Positions 43,001-50,663 of a DNA stretch of 64,000 nucleotides are shown piece by piece (the first letter of the stretch is position 1; every line of letters starts with the position of its first letter). Source of the stretch: Acetobacteraceae bacterium UBA6159 (GTDB lineage: Bacteria > Pseudomonadota > Alphaproteobacteria > Acetobacterales > Acetobacteraceae). The notes beneath the pieces were generated by a model. It made no database searches, was not told where the DNA came from, and saw only the letters and a program-made list of their open reading frames with translations. A program made the position numbers and the translations under genes. Where the stretch lies: positions 13,296 through 77,295 of the forward strand of contig DIUL01000142.1 of assembly GCA_002422345.1 (NCBI GenBank). Reading direction: 5' to 3'.

Positions 43001-46000
43001 CTTCATGCGTCGGCGTTTCTGGCTGGAGGGTGCCCCCTCGACCGCCGCGCCCGCGCCGCATCCGTTCCTGGATCGGCTGGTGCCTTCGCTTGATGGGACG
43101 GTGCTGGAGAAGCGGTTCCGTGTCTCGGAACCGGTCATTCGCGACCACGTCGTGCGCGGCCGGTGCCTGGTGCCGGGTGTCGTGCTGCTTGAAATGGCGC
43201 GGGCCGCAGTGGCGATGGTGTCCGATGCACCGATTGCCCTGCGGGACGTGGTCTGGATGGCGCCGCTCGACGTCGGGACGGAGGGTGCCCAAACCACGAT
43301 CTCCCTGCGCCGTGATGGAGAGGCCGTGGCGTTTGAGATCGCTCGGGACGGCGCTGTTGTGTGCCGGGGCCGCACGGATCGACGCACGCCGGAACCGTTG
43401 GACCGGGTCGATATCGCGGGGTTGCGGGCGCGCGGGATGCGGCATCTGGATGGCCCCGCGATCTACGAACGGCTCGCGGCTTTGGGCCTGCGTTACGGGG
43501 ACAGCCTGCGGGTCCTGACCGAGCTGTGGGCGGATGGCGGGACGCTGGTCGCGGCCCTGGCACCCTTCGCCGTGGAGGCGGGCGTGATCCTGCCGCCAGC
43601 CATTCTCGACGGTGCCTTGCAGGCGTTGCTGGGCTTCGCGGCGGAGGGCGCGACCGACCTTCTGGTCCCCTTCGCCCTGTCCGCCGCCAGCCTGTCCGGC
43701 TCCCTGACAGCCGCTCGTTTCGTGGTCGCGACGCGGCGGGATGCAACGGGGGATGTCGCCCTGTTCGACCTGACGATCCGTGACGCGGAGGGCCTGGCTC
43801 TGCTGCGTATGGACGGCCTCGCCGCCCGGGCCGCCGAACCCGCGCGGGTGACGCAGACCGCGCCCGTTCCGCTGACGATCCGGCAGCCGGTCTGGCGCGT
43901 TGAAACGTCCCAGGCCGAGCGGGCGGAGGACGCTCGCGTCGTGGTTGCGCATGGCGGCGATGACGCTGGCCTGACCGCCCACCTTCGCGCCGCGCTGGGC
44001 GATGCCCGCGTGCGCGACTGGCGTATCGGCGGGTCCCTGGCGCTGGACGCGTCCGTCTCCGACCTCATCTGGGTCGCCGTTGCATCGGACCCAGGCAGCC
44101 TCGCGGATCGGGCCGAGGCGATGGCGCTCGACCTGCTCCATGCGATCCGCGGGCTGGATGAAGCGGGCCGCCTCTCGACGGGCCTGACGCTGCGCATCGT
44201 GACACGTGGTCTGCAATCCCCAACCCCGCGGGAGAAGCCCGATCCGTCGGCGGCGGCGGTGCTCGGCCTCGGGAAATGCATCGCGCTGGAATACCCGCGC
44301 GTTGCGGTCACGCTGGCGGATTTCGATGCCGCCACCCTGGCCGATCCACACATCGCGGACTTCGTCCTGGGAGAACAGGCGGCGCTGCCCACGCGCGAAG
44401 TCGCCTGGCGAGCGGGCGTGCGCCACGTCCAGGTCATGCAGCCGATGGTGCTGCCGGACCCGGTGCTGCCTTTGCGACCCGGGTCGGTGGTGCTGATCGT
44501 CGGCGGGGCAGGGGGGATCGGGGCGGAACTGGCCGGCTGGCTGGCGCGGGACTGTTCCCTCCGCGTCGCGCTGGTCGGCCGCCGGTCCGAAGCCGAAATG
44601 GCGGACCGCATCGCCGCGATCCCCTGCGGCGCCGGGGCCGTGCGCTACTTCCAGGCCGATGCCACCGAAGTCGCGGCCATGCGCCAGGTGACGCAGCGGC
44701 TGCGGGCGATCTGGGGCGGCGTCGATGCCGCGATCCACGCCGCGCTGGTGCTGCGTGACCGGACCCTCGCCCGCATGGATGACGCGACCTTCCGCGCCGT
44801 CCTGGCCCCGAAGATCGCCGGCAGCGTCGCGATGGTCGAGGCCTTGTCGTCCGAACCCCTTCGCTTCCTTGCCTTCCTCTCCTCCGTCAACGTCGTCTCC
44901 GGTTCGCTCGGCCAGTCGAACTACGTGGCGGGGTCGAGCTTCGTGGACGCCTATGCCCGGGCCGTGGCGGCGGATCATCCGTGGCGCGTGGTCGTGACCG
45001 ATTGGGGCCTGTGGGGCGATGTCGGGGTGGTCAGTGGAGAGACCTACCGCCAGAGCCTCGCCCGCCTGGGGGTTCATCCGATCCAGCCGAGGGAAGGGAT
45101 CGCCGCTTTGGCCTCGGTTCTGGCCGGGACCGCCGACCGCGTGGTGATCGCGCGGGCCGAACCGGAGGCATTGCGCCGCTTGGGTCTCGATTACGAGGAC
45201 TCGCTGACCGAGGCGGAGGCGGCGTTCGCGGCCCTGGAGCGCTACGGGCGGGTGCGGCTGCTGGATATCCTGGCCGGGATGGCGGGCGGGACCGGCAAGG
45301 CCTGGACCACCGAGGGGCTGCGGCGGCGGCTCGCCCTCGCGCCCCGCCACGACACGTTGTTCATCGCGCTGCTGCACGCTTTGGCCGAGGATGGCCTGAT
45401 CACCGCGCGTGACGGGCTTTGGCGCCTGCACGCGCTGCCGCCTGACACCGCGCGCGCAAGTCTGGACGCGGCGCAGCGTGGGGCGGGTTGGTTGGCCGGG
45501 CCTCGGCGGTTGTTGGAGACCTGCCTGGACGCCTACCCGGCCTTGTTGCGGGGAGAGGTCGATCCTGTGTCGGTGCTGTTCCCGCAGGCGTCGATGGCAC
45601 TGGTTGAGGCCGCCTATGCGGGCAATCCGATCGCGGATCGGTTTAACCGGGCGGTTGCGGAGGCCGCGCGGGAGCACGCATCGGCCGCCATCGGCCCGTT
45701 ACGGGTGATTGAACTGGGCGCGGGCACGGGCAGCACGACCGCAGTTGTGCTGGATGCCCTTGCCCCCTTCGGCGACCGGGTGACCTACCTCGCGACCGAC
45801 CTTTCCCAGCGTTTCCTGGCCCATGGCGCGGCACGCTTCGCCGGCCGGCCGGGGATCGAGTTCGCCCTTTTCGATGTGGAACGCGACGCCGAGGCCAACG
45901 GCCAACCCATCGGCACGTTCGACATCGTGCTGGCCGCGAACGTCCTGCACGCGACCGCGAACCTTGGCCGCACCCTGGCGCGGGTCCGCCGCCTGCTGCG

Positions 46001-49000
46001 CCCCGGTGGCATTCTGCTGCTGTCGGAGGCCACGCGCGCGCAGGATTTCGGCACGATGGTCTTCGGCCTGACGCCCGGCTGGTGGCTGGCGGAGGACCGT
46101 GGCCACCGCATCCCGCACGCGCCCCTGGCTTCGGTCGAAAGCTGGACATCCCGGCTCCGGGAAGCTGGTTTTGCCACCGTGGACACGGTTACGACCGGTC
46201 CGAATTCCCCTCACGCGCTGCTTGTCGCGACCAACCGGGAAGCGTTTGCGACAACGGCACAGCCCGTGGCCATCGCGCAGCCGCCCGCTCGGGTGGCGCG
46301 CAAGGGCGTTGCGACCGGGCTGACCGACTATCTGCGCGGGGTGCTGGCCGATGTGCTGAAGCTCGATCCGGATGAGGTACGGATCAATGAGGGCTTCGAC
46401 CAGTATGGCCTTGAATCCCTGACGGCGCTGGAAATCCGCAACCGCCTCGATCGTGACATCCCCGGCCTGCCCGCGACCCTCCTGTTCGAGCACAACACGC
46501 TTGCCCGCCTGGCCGCCTGGCTGACCGAGACCCATCCGGAGGCCGTTGCCCGGTTGACCGCCGCTGTCGTTCCGGTGGCCCCCTCCGCGCCCCCCCCAAC
46601 CAGCCCGCCGGTTTCGGTGGAGCCGGAGGTTGTCCACCCGGTGGTTCCCCTGGCCACGCCCCGGTCCTTCTCTCCCGACGAACCGATCGCGATCATCGGT
46701 TTCGCCGGGCGTTACCCGGGCGGGGCGACGCCGGACGCCTTCTGGCGCCTGCTCCGCGCCGGTGACAGCGCGATTGGAGAAGTTCCCGCCGACCGCTGGG
46801 ACGCCGCCTCGATCTATGATCCCGCGGGCGCCGAGGGCAGCAGCCACACCAAGTGGGCCGGGTTCATCCCAGACGCCGACCGCTTCGATCCGCTGTTCTT
46901 CAACATCGCGCCCTCCGACGCCGAGATGATGGACCCGCAGGAGCGTGTGTTCCTGGAAACCGCCTGGGCGACGCTGGAACAGGCCGGCTACACCCCCGCC
47001 CGCCTGCGGGAACGGGCCGGCGGGGACGCGCCGGACGGCGGCGATGTCGGGGTCTTCGTGGGTGCGATGAACGCGCCGTATCAGTGGGTCGCGGCCGAGG
47101 CCTGGGCCGCCGGCCATCCCAACGCGGCCTCGACCGGGTTCTGGTCGATGGCCAACCGGGTCTCGTTCCTGCTGGATTTCTCCGGTCCCAGCATGGTGGT
47201 GGACACCGCCTGCTCAGCCTCCCTGACCGCTATCCATCTGGCTTGCGAGAGCCTGCGCCGTGGGGAGTGCGGGGCGGCCCTGGCCGGCGGCGTCAATTTG
47301 ATCCTCCACCCTCAGCAGTTCATCAACCTCTCCCAGGCCCGCATGGTTTCCCGCGGGGCGGAATGCAGGGCCTTCGGGGCGGGGGCGGATGGTTTCGTGG
47401 ATGGGGAGGGTGTGGGGGCCGTCCTGCTCAAGTTCCTTTCGGCCGCTCGGCGCGATGGCGACCGGATCGAGGGCGTGATCCTGGCCAGCGCGGTGAATGC
47501 GGGGGGCCGGACCTCGGGTTTCACCGTGCCCAGCCCGAAGGCGCAGGCCCGGGTGGTGCGGGCGGCGATCCGCCGGTCCGGCGTGCCGCCGGAAAGCATC
47601 TCCTACGTCGAGGCGCATGGCACCGGGACCGCGCTGGGCGATCCTATCGAGATCGCCGGCCTGGCGGAGGCCTTTGGCGGGGCCGCGGCCGGTCAGCGGA
47701 TGATCGGCGCGGTGAAGGCGAATATCGGACATCTGGAGGCCGCCGCGGGCGTGGCCGGGCTGACGAAGGTGCTGTTGCAGCTTCGGCACCGGACGATCGC
47801 CCCCAGCCGCCATGCCGGGACGCCCAACCCGCTGATCGACTTCGAATCGACCGGCTTTGTGCTGCCGACCGAGGCCGTGGCCTGGGAGTCCGAGGGTCTA
47901 CGCCGAGCGGGGGTGAGTTCGTTCGGGGCTGGGGGCGCGAACGCGCATCTGGTGATTGAGGAGTATTCGGTTCAGACGCCGGCCGGGCAGGTCTCGGGTG
48001 TGCCTGAGTTGATCCTGCTGTCGGCGCGCGATGCCGAACAACTGCGGGTGGTCGTCGGCAATCTGCTGGCGGCGGTCCAGGTGGAGCCGCCTCGGCTGGC
48101 GGATATCGCGCATACGCTGCGCGTTGGGCGGGAGGCGATGGCCGTTCGGCTCGCGGTGCTGGCGTCCGATATCGCGGCGTTGGAGACGGGTTTGGCCGCG
48201 TGGCTCGATGGCGGGCAGCCGGCCGGGGTGATTGCAGGGTCGGCTTCCGCGTCGGCCCGCCTGTTGGCCGAGACCGAGGAAGGCCGCATTCTGCTGGGGG
48301 GCTTGCTGGCGCGCGCGGACCTGGAGCGGTTGGCGCGGCTGTGGGTCGATGGCGCGGATATCGAATGGGCGGACCTGCCGGTGGCCGATGTGCGCCTGGT
48401 GCCGCTGCCGACCTATCCGTTCCGGCGGGAGCGTTATTGGTTGCCGACCACCCGCGTGGCCCTTGCGCCGCCGGCACCGCCCGAGGCTCCGGCGATCGAG
48501 ACGACCGTGCCCGATCAGGCGCCCCCCACTGACCAGCCGGCGTCCAGTGACCAGGCGGCCCCCAGTGACCAGGCGGCGCGCACGCAGTTGTTCAGCCGGA
48601 CCTGGAACCGGGCGGATATTCAGGGGCGGCTCGAGCCCATGCCCCTGCTGGTCCTGTCTCGGGACCGGCGGCTGGCGGGTGAACTGGTCCGGCTGTGGGA
48701 TGCGCCGGTGCGCCTGATCGAACCGGGTCGCGATTTCGCCGTGATGGATGACGGGGTGATCCGCATGGACCCCGCCTCCGACGCCGACCATGCCGCGCTG
48801 ATCGCCCATGTCGCGCGCGCCCATCCTGGCGGCTTCGCCATCGTCCAGGCCCTGGATTGGGAGGCCGATCCGGACCATGGCGCGGGCCCGCTGGCCACGA
48901 TCCTGCTGACGCAGGCCGCGCAGCGAGGGGGTGTCTCGGGTGTGCGTATCCTGCATCTGTTCGCACAGGCCGATGGGCGGCCGCTGGATCAGGCGGTGGG

Positions 49001-50663
49001 CTCGCTCGCCCGGTCGGCGATGCAGGAGAGTGATGGTTGCCGCCTGCGCGCGGTGGGCCTCGCTGATCCGGTCGATGCCTTTGGCTCGGCGGCGATCTGC
49101 CGCGACGAAATCCTCGCCAACGACGATGCGCCGGAGGTCCTGTACCGTTCGGCGGTCCGGCAGACGCCGGGGATCGAGCCGGTCGCGGTTGATCCCTCGG
49201 CGGCAACGATCGGGTTCCGCATCGGCGGGGCCTATCTGCTGGTCGGCGGACTGGGAGAGGTCGGGTGCGCCATCGCCGAACGCCTGGGCCGGGATTATCG
49301 CGCCCGCATCGCGATCATCGGCCGCAGTGATCCGCGCGGGCCGGCGCTGGAGCGGCTTCGGGGCCTGCGGGATGCCGGAATCCAGGTGCACTACGAGGCC
49401 TGCGACCTGACCGACCGCGCCGGGCTGGACCAGGCGCTGTCGCGTATCCGTGCCGCGCTGGGTCGCCTGCATGGGGTGCTGCATCTGGCCCGAACGGTGG
49501 AGGACGCTCTGCTGGTCCGGAAATCCGCGGCCAGCGTCGGGCGAGTGATGGCGGCCAAGGTAGCGGGAAGCATCACGCTGGATGCCGCTCTGAATGGGGA
49601 GGAGCTGGATTGGTTCGTGCTGTGCTCGTCGTTGGCGGCGTGGCTCGGGCTGGCGGGTGGGGGGGATTACGCCCTGGCCTGCGCATTCCAGAGCGGGTTT
49701 GCCCGGTTGCGGCAGCAGAAGGTGGAGCGGGGAGAACGCTCGGGCCGGACGGTGGCGATCTGCTGGCCGCAATGGCGGCATGACCGGTATCTGAACGATG
49801 CCAAGCTGCGGCGGCTGGCGGCCGAGGGGTTGCAGACGATCGACGCCCGCGACGGGCTGCGGATCATCGCCCAGGCCCTGCAATGCGCCAGCACGGAGGT
49901 CGCCGCGGTGAAGGGGACCGAGCGTGCCTTGGCCCGGGTGCCGATGGCGTACCGGCAGGATACCGCGCCGGTGCTGCGCGGCGCGCAACCGGGTGCGGTG
50001 TCGGGTGAGGCGCCAGTGGTTGAGAGCGACGCGGCGGAGGATGCCGTGCTGGCCGAACTGCGCGGTCTGTCCGACGACGAACTGGCGGCATACCTGGATT
50101 ACCTGGGTGGGGATGCCGTCCCATCGCAAGGGCGGGTTGGCAGCGTGGAAGCGGTTCGGGACATGGCTGCGCGCCCGCCTGCCTTGCAGCCGGGGCCGGC
50201 CGCGGTGACAAGGCAGGTAGTTGCCCCAACGCCCCCCCTCCCCTTGAGGGAGGGGGACGGGGGGAAGGGTTATGCCCCCCTGTCCGTGCCGCGATACCCC
50301 TCCCCCCAACCCCCTCCCTCAAGGGGAGGGGGGACGTACGCTGCGCCTGTTCCGACCGCCACGACAGGGACCCAACCCACGCCCGGCAGAGATCCGAGAA
50401 CCCCCACCGACACCCCGGAACAAGCCGTCCTCGACACCGTCTGTGACTTCCTCAAACTCCCCCGGGACCGGTTCACGGAAGTGTCCGAGTTTGCGGCCTT
50501 CGGCATGGACTCGATCAAGGCCCTCCATGTGGCGGAACGGCTGCAGAAGCGCCTCGGGGTCACGGTCGATCCGACCATGTTCTACGAATATCCAACCGTC
50601 GCCGCCCTGGCCCAGGCTCTGGCCGGCCCAGGCACTACCCGTCCCGCGAGGATCCGGCCGTGA
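35829..50663 (+). CDS. PKS protein C: cMT-ACP-KS-DH-KR-ACP-KS-DH-KR-cMT-ACP-KS-KR-ACP
   Basis: This is the largest protein of the line, 4944 residues, started at GTG 35829. That codon overlaps the TGA of gene B by 4 nt (GTGA), and upstream in-frame codons only retrace the end of B. Domains: cMT; ACP5 (Ser371); KS6 (Cys593), DH (His1031, HQFNGAAVFP), KR (Tyr1635), ACP6 (Ser1770); KS7 (Cys2002), DH (His2440, HVVRGRCLVP), KR (Tyr3032), cMT, ACP7 (GLESLTA, Ser3530); KS8 (Cys3795), KR (Tyr4614), ACP8 (GMDSIKAL, Ser4895). All three KS keep Cys-His-His. Between the last KR and ACP8 is a Pro/Gly-rich stretch encoded by a palindromic repeat that lies in frame. There is no AT domain. It should add three units after completing module 5. 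Confidence 0.93.
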   Translation: MNERIDPFAALDPCAILLLRETLSQADLDGSPLPRHAGLTRALRAIRSSDPGVSGDYRGTRDGLLARAPDLRPHVTLLEQCASRLADVLAGRALASDVMFPGGGMELVEPVYRGNRWSDHFNCLTAAAVLSAVRARRAQAPGEIVRILEVGAGTGGTSLAVLAALDAHADHVTFDYTDVSMGFVQHGRRVHGAKRAFFNGRVLDLEQTPDAQGFTAESYDIVLGTNVLHATSRIGVSLGHVHRLLRSGGLLLLNEITRAGAFATMTFGLLDGWWAFQDADLRLPDAPVLSPAGWRQALTRAGFGAPAVFGWTDPPDRSFQCLFVAERQAVAVAAPVLDLRAALADRLAGLLGLDPAELSTDRPLAEFGVDSIIAPQFVSLLNRDLGATLVPTDIFNCATLRGLADHMRGMTLSVPAEPVVVAPPDPVVQAAPSDTDTDTDIAVIGLACRFPGAADADGFWDNIVAGRNSITEVPPERWDGRADGRVRWGGFLSEHDCFDPEFFNLSWREAEAMSPQQRVFLEQAWHALENAGYGKRALAGVRCGVFVGAAPDGYGVNETDSLSSLGGSLAILAARISYLLDLRGPSLPVDTACSSSLVAVHLACQSVLAGDCDMALAGGVSILMTDPRLHSFLDDAGMLSPTGQCHTFDTKADGFVPGEGVGVVVLKRLSRALADGDTIIGVIKASGLNQDGRTSGITAPSGPAQTALEATVHERGGIDPNEITLVEAHGTGTQLGDPIEVNALATTFRQRTDRVGFCALGSVKTNIGHTLTAAGVAGLIKVLLALRHRTIPPSLNFSNGNGLIAFDGSPFFVPRQAMPWAAPSRLAAVSSFGFSGTNAHVVVGGAPLLDEPAIASGPALILLSARTAEALEARRTELLSWLERHSPRLPDLAFTLSQGRGHFEHRLAIVVETLDDLRAWRGRVWRGENLILPARGDEDAALGAALADPARDLARIADCYVRGGDADWAPIGGPGVRRIALPGYPFARLRFPTRARTPAVVDTPRVAATHPMLMSDGGLVLDPDVPWLRDHQFNGAAVFPAAAYVEAARAAIGADDVSLHDIRLDVPLVPRAGLSARVVVKDEADGLGFTFLAGDGTVHASGRAVVGSASAVPAITNVAAIAAQLPAPHDAEAVYARFRDLGFDYGPSFRVIRSLRADTKTVLAELVPTTPARPCLMLDPALLDGAVQAAIGLMLAGAEALGSVVPVSIGRVTIHGPVNGPCLAHVSLLETGSDTRRLRIAVLDREGRGLVTLDDLTVRVTSEAEITFLASVWEPAPIAEAASPAAVLLFDRDETLWRDLGTQAILVRPGSAFCRLEPRYFAIDPDNAEDHARLLSTLRAEGMLPDTVWHLWSRTEPTTAIREMPAAAITATLHHGLRSIFHLCAAWVRLSPSDTVTILHGHTGDSPLQAPVAAFAAGLARENPLLQLASVALPLGDVRRQLSAETRATRDVPHERAVRWDDSGARSIRRLRPTTIPMASDGTLPQHGAILLTGALGGIGRHVARHLAHRYQARIALVGRSPAGATSEALIAEIRAAGGDAAYFPADIANDTATEAVVATARARFGPIQAVVHAAGVTRDRFLLHKTADDLAAVLAPKLAGTLALDRATAREPLVAFVCFSSVAGAFGNAGQTDYSAANRFQDAFMAERAGPGRSLSIGWPYWRDGGLVVDPAEVERRAAVTGLRAIETEAAMAVFDTLVAKAEGAILVLPGQRRAIEGFVGGEAPKPVQAAIPLDSAIAYLRRLLANATAMPEARINPDRPLEQYGIDSILVTRMNEELSRDFPGLPRTLFFEHQTLRAAATFLAGRYGAALASKTEAEPTVVPAPCADGIAIIGIAGRYPGADSLDVFWDNLCADRDLITDIPADRWNASDWHDPKPGTSGRSYSAWGGFLSGVDQFDPLFFNIAPAEAAAIDPNERLFLETCWEALENAGYTRARLARDPARAIGVYAGVMYGEYQLLAAERAGGQRAVGGSSPYWSVANRVSYHLDLHGPSIALDSACSSSLTAIHLACQAIAAGECSAAIAGGVNLSLHPLKYVGLSQGRFAASDGRCHSFAEGGDGYVPGEGVGAVILKPLAAAIADGDFVHAVIRGWAANHGGKTNGYTVPNPVQQADVIAKAIGRAGVAPGSVSYIEAHGTGTALGDPIEVAGLASAFGDAVPRQSVALGSVKANIGHLEAAAGIAGLTRVVLQLRHRTLTPTHRHGPPNRNIDFAATPFRLQEVTEPWTGPMPLRGGISSFGAGGANAHLVVEEYRTSRAMADSGQPALFVLSARGDAALLAYATRMADFLRRGRYALTDICRTLQCGREPMAARLSFVATSSRDAAERLDRFLAGDTASVRHAVLDDDTIPSAPPADAGLDTLAEAWMTGAAIDWPALNLPGEIVPVPPHPFMRRRFWLEGAPSTAAPAPHPFLDRLVPSLDGTVLEKRFRVSEPVIRDHVVRGRCLVPGVVLLEMARAAVAMVSDAPIALRDVVWMAPLDVGTEGAQTTISLRRDGEAVAFEIARDGAVVCRGRTDRRTPEPLDRVDIAGLRARGMRHLDGPAIYERLAALGLRYGDSLRVLTELWADGGTLVAALAPFAVEAGVILPPAILDGALQALLGFAAEGATDLLVPFALSAASLSGSLTAARFVVATRRDATGDVALFDLTIRDAEGLALLRMDGLAARAAEPARVTQTAPVPLTIRQPVWRVETSQAERAEDARVVVAHGGDDAGLTAHLRAALGDARVRDWRIGGSLALDASVSDLIWVAVASDPGSLADRAEAMALDLLHAIRGLDEAGRLSTGLTLRIVTRGLQSPTPREKPDPSAAAVLGLGKCIALEYPRVAVTLADFDAATLADPHIADFVLGEQAALPTREVAWRAGVRHVQVMQPMVLPDPVLPLRPGSVVLIVGGAGGIGAELAGWLARDCSLRVALVGRRSEAEMADRIAAIPCGAGAVRYFQADATEVAAMRQVTQRLRAIWGGVDAAIHAALVLRDRTLARMDDATFRAVLAPKIAGSVAMVEALSSEPLRFLAFLSSVNVVSGSLGQSNYVAGSSFVDAYARAVAADHPWRVVVTDWGLWGDVGVVSGETYRQSLARLGVHPIQPREGIAALASVLAGTADRVVIARAEPEALRRLGLDYEDSLTEAEAAFAALERYGRVRLLDILAGMAGGTGKAWTTEGLRRRLALAPRHDTLFIALLHALAEDGLITARDGLWRLHALPPDTARASLDAAQRGAGWLAGPRRLLETCLDAYPALLRGEVDPVSVLFPQASMALVEAAYAGNPIADRFNRAVAEAAREHASAAIGPLRVIELGAGTGSTTAVVLDALAPFGDRVTYLATDLSQRFLAHGAARFAGRPGIEFALFDVERDAEANGQPIGTFDIVLAANVLHATANLGRTLARVRRLLRPGGILLLSEATRAQDFGTMVFGLTPGWWLAEDRGHRIPHAPLASVESWTSRLREAGFATVDTVTTGPNSPHALLVATNREAFATTAQPVAIAQPPARVARKGVATGLTDYLRGVLADVLKLDPDEVRINEGFDQYGLESLTALEIRNRLDRDIPGLPATLLFEHNTLARLAAWLTETHPEAVARLTAAVVPVAPSAPPPTSPPVSVEPEVVHPVVPLATPRSFSPDEPIAIIGFAGRYPGGATPDAFWRLLRAGDSAIGEVPADRWDAASIYDPAGAEGSSHTKWAGFIPDADRFDPLFFNIAPSDAEMMDPQERVFLETAWATLEQAGYTPARLRERAGGDAPDGGDVGVFVGAMNAPYQWVAAEAWAAGHPNAASTGFWSMANRVSFLLDFSGPSMVVDTACSASLTAIHLACESLRRGECGAALAGGVNLILHPQQFINLSQARMVSRGAECRAFGAGADGFVDGEGVGAVLLKFLSAARRDGDRIEGVILASAVNAGGRTSGFTVPSPKAQARVVRAAIRRSGVPPESISYVEAHGTGTALGDPIEIAGLAEAFGGAAAGQRMIGAVKANIGHLEAAAGVAGLTKVLLQLRHRTIAPSRHAGTPNPLIDFESTGFVLPTEAVAWESEGLRRAGVSSFGAGGANAHLVIEEYSVQTPAGQVSGVPELILLSARDAEQLRVVVGNLLAAVQVEPPRLADIAHTLRVGREAMAVRLAVLASDIAALETGLAAWLDGGQPAGVIAGSASASARLLAETEEGRILLGGLLARADLERLARLWVDGADIEWADLPVADVRLVPLPTYPFRRERYWLPTTRVALAPPAPPEAPAIETTVPDQAPPTDQPASSDQAAPSDQAARTQLFSRTWNRADIQGRLEPMPLLVLSRDRRLAGELVRLWDAPVRLIEPGRDFAVMDDGVIRMDPASDADHAALIAHVARAHPGGFAIVQALDWEADPDHGAGPLATILLTQAAQRGGVSGVRILHLFAQADGRPLDQAVGSLARSAMQESDGCRLRAVGLADPVDAFGSAAICRDEILANDDAPEVLYRSAVRQTPGIEPVAVDPSAATIGFRIGGAYLLVGGLGEVGCAIAERLGRDYRARIAIIGRSDPRGPALERLRGLRDAGIQVHYEACDLTDRAGLDQALSRIRAALGRLHGVLHLARTVEDALLVRKSAASVGRVMAAKVAGSITLDAALNGEELDWFVLCSSLAAWLGLAGGGDYALACAFQSGFARLRQQKVERGERSGRTVAICWPQWRHDRYLNDAKLRRLAAEGLQTIDARDGLRIIAQALQCASTEVAAVKGTERALARVPMAYRQDTAPVLRGAQPGAVSGEAPVVESDAAEDAVLAELRGLSDDELAAYLDYLGGDAVPSQGRVGSVEAVRDMAARPPALQPGPAAVTRQVVAPTPPLPLREGDGGKGYAPLSVPRYPSPQPPPSRGGGTYAAPVPTATTGTQPTPGRDPRTPTDTPEQAVLDTVCDFLKLPRDRFTEVSEFAAFGMDSIKALHVAERLQKRLGVTVDPTMFYEYPTVAALAQALAGPGTTRPARIRP
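37140..41260 (+). other. module 6: KS6-DH-KR-ACP6
   Basis: KS Cys codon is 37605 (VDTACSSSL). DH shows HQFNGAAVFP (His 38919) and DGAVQ. KR shows GALGGIG near 40310 and GQTDYSAAN (Tyr 40731), with VTRD keeping the B-type Asp. ACP has GIDSILV (Ser 41136). The expected result is an unmethylated enoyl unit. Confidence 0.85.
41310..46550 (+). other. module 7: KS7-DH-KR-cMT-ACP7
   Basis: KS active site is LDSACSSSL (Cys codon 41832). DH has HVVRGRCLVP (His 43146) and DGALQ. KR has GGAGGIG near 44503 and GQSNYVAG (Tyr 44922). cMT has ELGAGTGSTT near 45712. ACP has GLESLTA (Ser 46416). The expected result is an alpha-methyl enoyl unit. Confidence 0.85.
46675..50640 (+). other. module 8: KS8-KR-ACP8
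   Basis: KS8 active site is VDTACSASL (Cys codon 47211). No DH lies between KS and KR. The KR nucleotide loop reads GGLGEVG, with Glu where Gly is usual; the catalytic CSSLAAW Ser and GGGDYALA Tyr (49668) remain. ACP8 Ser is at 50511. A beta-hydroxy unit is expected. Confidence 0.8.
50231..50335. repeat. palindromic repeat element (REP/BIME-like), in frame within gene C
   Basis: Two arms of about 43 nt (50231-50273 and 50294-50335) are reverse complements with three mismatches and one single-base gap, around a 20-nt loop. Each arm contains its own smaller palindrome built on CCCCTTGAGGGAGGGG. The whole is 105 nt, a multiple of three, and is translated as a Pro/Gly-rich linker between the KR of module 8 and ACP8 without a stop. 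The form is that of dispersed extragenic palindromes of alphaproteobacteria; its presence inside a coding region is the unusual point. Confidence 0.8.

Noticed and set aside
41751..45677. 1308-codon open frame on the minus strand opposite gene C
   Set aside because: It mirrors the PKS frame, is rich in Arg/Gln/His/Pro as expected from antisense GC-rich DNA, and shows no domain motif. The + strand frame has continuous PKS motifs. The same holds for the long minus-strand frames at 19130-21538, 23654-26665, 33631-35529, 47898-50309 and 55306-58608.
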